DNA of 10,547 nt from contig DASXIW010000269.1 of the NCBI GenBank assembly GCA_036497785.1, positions 1 to 10,547 of the forward strand, written 5' to 3'. The position numbers and the translations under genes were made by a program. The notes under the pieces are model-generated. The model was not told the DNA's origin. It did not search any database and worked only from the letters and a program-made list of their open reading frames with translations. Source of the DNA: DASXIW01 sp036497785. GTDB lineage: Bacteria > Pseudomonadota > Alphaproteobacteria > Acetobacterales > Acetobacteraceae. Positions 6,580 through 10,547 of this stretch are shown here, piece after piece. Every line of letters starts with the position of its first letter. Positions within the stretch are counted from its first letter, which is position 1.

Positions 6580-7839
6580 ACGCCCAGAACCCGCCGGCGC
6601 GGCTGACGGCACGCCGCATCCAGCCTCGCAACCATCCGGCGCACGGATCAACCGGCGCCCATTCTGGATCGCCGCCGCGCTGGCGCTCACGGCCGTCACA
6701 TGGGGTGCCTATGGCCACTGGCGGCGCGACGCCCTGGCCGCGCAGACGCAACACGAAGTCGCCGATGTCCGGCCATCCGTGCAACTGGCTCGCGCCACGA
6801 AAACCGACGCGGCCACCAATTTGACGCTCCCGGGCAATACCGCGGCATTCGAACGCGCGCAGATCTTCGCCCGGGCGACCGGCTACATCGCGGAACGCCC
6901 GGTCGATATCGGCAGCCGCGTGCATGCTGGCGAGCTGCTGGCGCGCATCGTGGCGCCCGATCTCGATCAGCAGCTGGAGCAGGCCAAGGCAACGCTGGGG
7001 CAGCGGCAAGCCGCACTCCTCCAGGTCGTCGCCGTGGTCAACCAGACGCAGGCCAACATGGACCTTGCCCGCGTCACCAACGGCCGCACCTCCGCCCTGG
7101 CCCATGACGGCTGGGCAACGCAGCAGAATGCCGACCAGAGCAGGCTGAACCTCGCCGCGCAGAACGCCGATCTCACCAGCGCCCAGGCAGGCGTCACGCT
7201 GGCCCAGGCGAACGTCCAAGCGCAACTCGCCACGGTTCACCAGCTTCTGGAACTAACCGGTTACGAACAGGTGACGGCGCCGTTCGACGGTGTGGTCGCG
7301 GCCCGCAACGTCGATGTTGGCGATCTCATCAGCGGCACCGCCTAGGGCGGAACCGCGATGTTCGTTCTCGAACGCGACGATGTGCTGCGCGTGCATATCG
7401 ACGTCCCGCAGGCGGACGCGGTGGACTCACGGACGGATTGCCGGCGGCGATATGCCTGCCGGAAATGCCCGGCCGGGTCTTCCAGGGCGTCATCGCGCGC
7501 AACGCGGCCGGTCTGCTGCATCCCGGATTATTCGTGAGCGTCACATTGTCGATCCCGCGCGCCACGCCCGGCGTGGTCGTGCCGGCCGGCGCCATCATTT
7601 TCAACGCGGACGGGCTGCGCGTCGCTACGGTCGACGATCACGGCATCGTCAGAATGCTCGACGTGACGATTTATCGGGATTTCGGCACCAGCGTGGAATT
7701 GCGCAACGGTCTGCAAGGCGGCGAACATGTGGTCGTCAACCCGCCCGCGGGCCTGCGGGACGGCGAACAGATCCGCTCCGCCGACTCTGGCAAGGGCGGG
7801 AGCGATATCGCTGGCCCCGACGTGGCGGCGACCAGCTGA
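6576..7839 (+). pseudogene. RND efflux membrane-fusion (adaptor) protein, broken
   Basis: The original start is probably ATG 6576, with GGAG at 6565-6568 and an ATGA overlap with the permease stop. That frame gives MNAQNPPARL, but the adaptor body reads in another frame, so a frame change lies between about 6595 and 6640. The body has an N-terminal anchor (RRPFWIAAALALTAVTWGAYG) and a beta-barrel/lipoyl strand (LPGNTAAFERAQIFARATGYI). A DIGSRVHAGELLARI lipoyl motif follows. Then come a long Gln/Ala-rich helical hairpin (6970-7250) and the second lipoyl half, TAPFDGVVAARNVDVGDLISG. TAG at 7343-7345 interrupts it, and FVLERDDVLRVHIDVPQADAV continues in the same frame. Around 7425 the frame changes again (LPAAICLPEMPGRVFQGVIARNAAG). 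Roughly two dozen residues, including the usual TRT strand, are missing before LLHPGLFVSVTLSIPR. The tail then runs intact to the stop TGA 7837-7839. Such adaptors link the inner-membrane permease to a TolC-type channel; this copy cannot do so. Confidence 0.9.
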
Positions 7840-7888
7840 CCGGCGACATTCCATGCCTTGAAAGGCTGACGGGCCGGGACCCGAAGAG

Positions 7889-9001
7889 CTATAGCCCCGG
7901 CACCGGCGCGAACGCCCAGGCCTGATAAGGCTGCCACGCCACCGAGGCCTGCCCCGGCTTCAGGCTCCCCACCGGCACCCCGGCCGGCCGCTTCACCAAC
8001 ATCTCGGCCGGCTTCCGCCCGGGCTGCCCCACCTGCAACCGCAGCCGCAGATGATCGCCCAGGAACAAAGTCTCGATCAGCGTCGCCGGCAGCGCCCCGT
8101 CGCCCATCTCCTCGGCCGGCACGGACGCCACGGCAACCCGCTCGGGCCGGATCGCCACCAGACAGGACTGGCCGGGCAACGCGTCGGCCAGCCGTGCCTC
8201 GACAACCGGCCCGCATTCCAGCCGGATGCGCGCCAGATCGTCGACGATGTCCTCGATGCGCCCGCGCAGCAGGTTATTCTCGCCGAGGAAGCGCGCGACA
8301 AAGGCGTCCTGCGGGGAGTCGTACAGCTCGGCCGGCGTCCCGATCTGCCGCAATCCGCCCTTTGCCAGTACGCCGATCCGGTCGGACAGCAGCAGCGCCT
8401 CGGTCTCGTCATGGGTCACATGGATCATCGCCACCCCCAGCTTGCGCTGCAGCGCGCGCAACTCTCCCTGCAAGGCGCTGCGCGAAGCCCGGTCCAGCCC
8501 GGCGAAAGGCTCGTCCAACAGGACCAGCGACGGCGTCCCGGCGATGGCGCGGGCGAGCGCGAGGCGGGCCTGGTCGATGGGCGACAGCTGGGCGGCGCGC
8601 CGATCCTCCTGTCCGGCCAGCCCCAACAGCTCCAGCGCCTGCGCGGCCGGCGCGACAACCTCGCCACGGCCAAGGCCGGCGGCGCGCAGCGTGGCGGCGA
8701 TATTGGCGGCCAGCGTCACCTGCGGAAGGATGGGCTGGTCGGCAAACACCACCCCGATGCCGCGCCGCTGCGGCGGCGTGCGCAAAATGGGCCGGTCGGC
8801 CAGCAGGATCTCGCCGGAATCCGGCCGGTCATAGCCGGCAATCAGGCGCAATATGGCGGATTGGCCGGCCCCGGCCGGCCCCATCAGCGTCAGCATTTCG
8901 CCGGCGGCGACGTCGAACGACAGATCGCGCAACGCGGGTTGGGATCTGGTCACCTGGCGCAGGCGCAGGATCGGCTGGGCAGGCAATGCGGCTGGCATCA
9001 T
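7889..9001 (-). CDS. ABC transporter ATP-binding protein with degenerate ATP-site motifs
   Basis: 370 aa with the architecture of PotA/UgpC/CysA-type importer ATPases: an ATPase domain (about 10-235) and a C-terminal TOBE-like region (about 240-370, with IRPERVAVA). Start ATG 9001 is chosen because the next codons match the family N-terminus (ILRLRQVTRSQPALRDLSFDV); no strong ribosome binding site is seen. Intact parts are Walker B LVLLDEP (159-165), D-loop GLD (168-170) and H-switch His197 in HVTHDETEA. Altered parts are Walker A GPAGAGQS (41-48), where the catalytic Lys is Gln47 (codon CAA), Q-loop GVVFADQPILP, where the usual Gln is Ala87, and signature LSPIDQARLALARA (139-152) instead of LSGGQ. 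The frame is otherwise intact and full length. No permease or substrate-binding protein lies within the window, so the substrate is unknown. It may be a regulatory or inactive ATPase, or a gene in early decay. Confidence 0.88.
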   Translation of the reverse strand: MMPAALPAQPILRLRQVTRSQPALRDLSFDVAAGEMLTLMGPAGAGQSAILRLIAGYDRPDSGEILLADRPILRTPPQRRGIGVVFADQPILPQVTLAANIAATLRAAGLGRGEVVAPAAQALELLGLAGQEDRRAAQLSPIDQARLALARAIAGTPSLVLLDEPFAGLDRASRSALQGELRALQRKLGVAMIHVTHDETEALLLSDRIGVLAKGGLRQIGTPAELYDSPQDAFVARFLGENNLLRGRIEDIVDDLARIRLECGPVVEARLADALPGQSCLVAIRPERVAVASVPAEEMGDGALPATLIETLFLGDHLRLRLQVGQPGRKPAEMLVKRPAGVPVGSLKPGQASVAWQPYQAWAFAPVPGL

Positions 9002-9076
9002 GATTCTTGCGGCAACAGCATGATGCGGCCATTTGCGCCGTGTGCTGGCCTTTCCGCAACAGAGGAGTGACCGACC
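9002..9076. promoter_or_regulatory. Short divergent intergenic region
   Basis: These 75 bp separate the minus-strand ABC ATPase from the plus-strand small membrane protein and must hold at least the plus-strand start signals: GAGGAG at 9062-9067, 9 nt before ATG 9077. Any promoter for both genes would have to be here or inside the coding ends. I could not identify a clear -35/-10 pair. Confidence 0.4.
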
Positions 9077-9283
9077 ATGACGGCACAAGACGAAATCGCC
9101 CGCCTGCGCCGCAAAGTGGAGGACCTGATCGCCGAACGCGCCCCCATCGGCCGCGCCGAACAGGCGGCGGGCGAGCGGCTGAACGCCCTGGCCGCGCAGG
9201 TCCGGGAGCGGCCGCTGACCGCGGTTCTGCTGGCGGCAGGTCTGGGCTATGTGATGGCCCGCCTGACGCGCCGCCGCGCTTAG
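9077..9283 (+). CDS. Small tail-anchored DUF883 (ElaB/YqjD)-like membrane protein
   Basis: 68 aa. Residues 1-45 are highly charged and helical (EIARLRRKVEDLIAERAPI, AEQAAGERLNALAAQ), probably a short coiled coil. Residues 42-68 (VRERPLTAVLLAAGLGYVMARLTRRRA) have the typical DUF883 end: a VREHP-like motif, a single membrane helix with small residues and a basic tail. The family includes the E. coli inner-membrane, ribosome-binding proteins ElaB and YqjD, which are longer (about 100 aa), so this is a short version assigned by pattern only. GAGGAG lies 9 nt upstream. The stop is 17 nt before the next gene's ATG, with that gene's own GAGGAG in the gap, so the two are probably co-transcribed. Confidence 0.75.
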   Translation: MTAQDEIARLRRKVEDLIAERAPIGRAEQAAGERLNALAAQVRERPLTAVLLAAGLGYVMARLTRRRA

Positions 9284-9300
9284 AGCCGAGGAGCTAACGG

Positions 9301-10323
9301 ATGACCGATGCCGCCGTCGAGACGAACGTGATCGCCACCCGCCAGGGCAGGATGGGCCATTTGCTGCTCAACCGCCCGCGCGCGCTGAACGCGCTGGATC
9401 CCGCCATGATCGGCGCCATCGCGGCATCACTCGCGGAATGGCGCGACGATCCGGCGGTGCAGGGCGTGGTGATCGAAGGGGCAGGGGGCCGCGCCTTCTG
9501 CGCCGGCGGCGACATCCGCAACATCCGCACTCTGGCCATGGAAGGCGCGTTCGACCGGATCGCCGAGTTCTTCGCCGAGGAATATGCGCTGAACGGCATG
9601 ATCGCCGAATATCCCAAGCCCTATATCGCCTTGATCGACGGAATCTGCCTCGGCGGCGGCATCGGCGTCTCTGTGCATGGCCGCTTCCGTGTGACCACCG
9701 AGTCCGGATTATTCGCCATGCCGGAGACGGCGATCGGCTTTTTTCCAGATGTCGGGACCAGCTACGTCCTGCCCCGCCTGCCCGGCGCGCTGGGGATCTA
9801 TCTCGGCCTGACCGGCACCCGACTCGCAAATTGCGACGCGGTGCATGCCGGCATCGCCACGCACTACGTTCCGGCGCAGTCTATTCCGGCGTTACGGGCG
9901 TCTATTTTCGCCAATGGCGCCTCTGAAATCGCCGTTCACGCCCATGATCCGGCCCCATTTTCCCTCGCCCCGCATCGCGCCGCCATCGACCGCTGCTTCG
10001 GCGCCCCCGACGTTCCCGGCATCGTCGCCGCCTTGCAAGCCGAGCAGTCCGACTGGGCGCGCGAAACCCTGGCGACCCTGCGCACCATGTCGCCCACCGC
10101 GGTGATGTGCTCGTTCGAGAATTTCCGCCGCGGTGCGGCAAGTGATCTGCGCACCTGCCTCCATACAGAACTGGCCTTGAGCCGGAAGGTGACCGCGCAC
10201 TCGGATTTCACCGAGGGTGTGCGCGCCATGGTGGTGGACAAGGACCGGCAGCCGCGCTGGAATCCGGCGCGGATCGAGGATGTCGATCCCGCCGCGATCG
10301 CCGCGATGTTCAGCGCCTCCTGA
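9301..10323 (+). CDS. 3-hydroxyisobutyryl-CoA hydrolase
   Basis: 340 aa, an enoyl-CoA hydratase/isomerase-fold protein of the ECH_2 subgroup. It hydrolyses 3-hydroxyisobutyryl-CoA to 3-hydroxyisobutyrate (EC 3.1.2.4) in valine degradation, in the cytosol. Visible family features are the CoA/oxyanion loop GRAFCAGGDIR (63-73), the DGICLGGGIGVSVHGRFRV block (113-131), and PETAIGFFPDVGTSYVLPRLPG (141-162) with Glu142 and Asp150. These match the catalytic Glu and Asp of human HIBCH. The hydrolase-specific end SRKVTAHSDFTEGVRAMVVDKDRQPRWNP, absent from ordinary enoyl-CoA hydratases, is also present. GAGGAG at 9288-9293 lies 7 nt before the ATG. Second gene after the small DUF883-like protein; no other valine-pathway gene is in view. 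Confidence 0.93.
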   Translation: MTDAAVETNVIATRQGRMGHLLLNRPRALNALDPAMIGAIAASLAEWRDDPAVQGVVIEGAGGRAFCAGGDIRNIRTLAMEGAFDRIAEFFAEEYALNGMIAEYPKPYIALIDGICLGGGIGVSVHGRFRVTTESGLFAMPETAIGFFPDVGTSYVLPRLPGALGIYLGLTGTRLANCDAVHAGIATHYVPAQSIPALRASIFANGASEIAVHAHDPAPFSLAPHRAAIDRCFGAPDVPGIVAALQAEQSDWARETLATLRTMSPTAVMCSFENFRRGAASDLRTCLHTELALSRKVTAHSDFTEGVRAMVVDKDRQPRWNPARIEDVDPAAIAAMFSAS

Positions 10324-10336
10324 CGAAACCCGTCAG
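10320..10336. terminator. Small hairpin between convergent genes
   Basis: A 6-bp perfect stem (10320-10325 with 10331-10336, loop aaacc) covers the hydrolase stop codon and ends 3 nt before the stop of the opposing membrane-protein gene. It could serve both strands, but it is short and has no T-run, so the call is tentative. Confidence 0.3.
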
Positions 10337-10339
10337 TAC

Positions 10340-10547
10340 TCACTGGGCAACTTCGGCCATCAGCGAATAGATCGCGCCCATACCGAAACCCCATACGACG
10401 TCGAGCAATAGCTGGGGCGCCCAGTCATCAGCGATCGCGGCGCTGACGCCCGTCGGGCCCCAGACCTGGCGTTGTGGCACCACGAACAATATGATCAGGC
10501 CGGAAATCACGCCGAACACCAGGCCCGGCATCCATAACGGCGGGGAC
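10340..10547 (-). CDS. Membrane protein, C-terminal end (runs off right edge)
   Basis: 68 codons plus stop (TGA 10342-10340) are visible; the N-terminus lies beyond the window. Two hydrophobic segments are seen, WMPGLVFGVISGLIILFVVP and LLLDVVWGFGMGAIYSLMA, joined by a polar loop (RQVWGPTGVSAAIADDW). The GFGMGAIY end resembles uncharacterised small inner-membrane proteins, but I do not recognise the family. It converges on the hydrolase gene with a 16-bp gap. Confidence 0.68.
   Translation of the reverse strand, partial: SPPLWMPGLVFGVISGLIILFVVPQRQVWGPTGVSAAIADDWAPQLLLDVVWGFGMGAIYSLMAEVAQ

Noticed and set aside
5488..6699. A 403-codon minus-strand open frame across the RND region
   Set aside because: The only genuine protein signal on that strand is the short inverted RND piece, which reads in a different frame at 5598-5801; the rest is antisense to the permease remnant.
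7290..7925. A 211-codon plus-strand open frame overlapping the adaptor's 3' half
   Set aside because: The adaptor family signal lies in the other frames (VLRVHIDVPQ, then MPGRVFQGVIARN); this frame is Arg-rich and spurious.
8051..9070. A 339-codon plus-strand open frame opposite the ABC ATPase
   Set aside because: The minus-strand product has clear ABC motifs; the plus-strand translation is low-complexity, Gln/Arg-rich and resembles nothing.

Overview
High-GC proteobacterial chromosome. Codon use, gene content (valine catabolism, methanethiol oxidase, Tat-exported multicopper oxidase, RND pump) and protein style suggest an alphaproteobacterium, most plausibly Acetobacteraceae/Rhodospirillales. 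This placement is inferred; no rRNA or other taxonomic marker lies in the window.

Layout. Positions 1-262 (minus) hold the start of a secreted Gly/Trp/His-rich protein that runs off the left edge. Positions 407-2484 (minus) are a two-gene unit: a copper-type methanethiol oxidase of the SBP56/SELENBP1 family (mtoX), followed by a multi-pass membrane protein whose probable TTG start overlaps the mtoX stop codon. After a 349-bp divergent gap come two plus-strand genes: a chloramphenicol phosphotransferase-like P-loop kinase (2834-3388) and a Tat-exported three-domain multicopper oxidase with a methionine-rich insert (3577-5025). Hairpins that may be terminators follow each of these two genes.

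Positions 5294-7839 are the wreck of an RND multidrug-efflux operon. The permease survives only as fragments: its N-terminus, a central piece now lying in the opposite orientation, part of the second periplasmic half, and the C-terminal membrane region in two frames. The ATGA overlap joining permease and adaptor is still visible. The adaptor has an upstream frame change, an internal TAG, a further frame change and a deletion. No outer-membrane factor remains.

Positions 7889-9001 (minus) encode an orphan PotA/UgpC-type ABC ATPase with a TOBE-like tail. Its Walker A lysine is glutamine, its Q-loop glutamine is alanine and its LSGGQ signature reads LSPID, while Walker B and the H-switch are intact. 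Divergent from it, 9077-10323 (plus) is a tight pair: a small tail-anchored DUF883-like protein and 3-hydroxyisobutyryl-CoA hydrolase of valine degradation. The right edge (10340-10547, minus) holds the C-terminal end of a membrane protein.

Links between genes. MtoX family enzymes and multicopper oxidases both need copper, so 407-5025 may be loosely copper/sulfur themed, but the two are divergent with a kinase between them, so the link is weak. I found no rRNA, tRNA, CRISPR array, transposase or recognisable phage gene, and no convincing new defence or mobile system. The items most worth a second look are the rearranged RND operon and the ABC ATPase with a selectively degraded ATP site.
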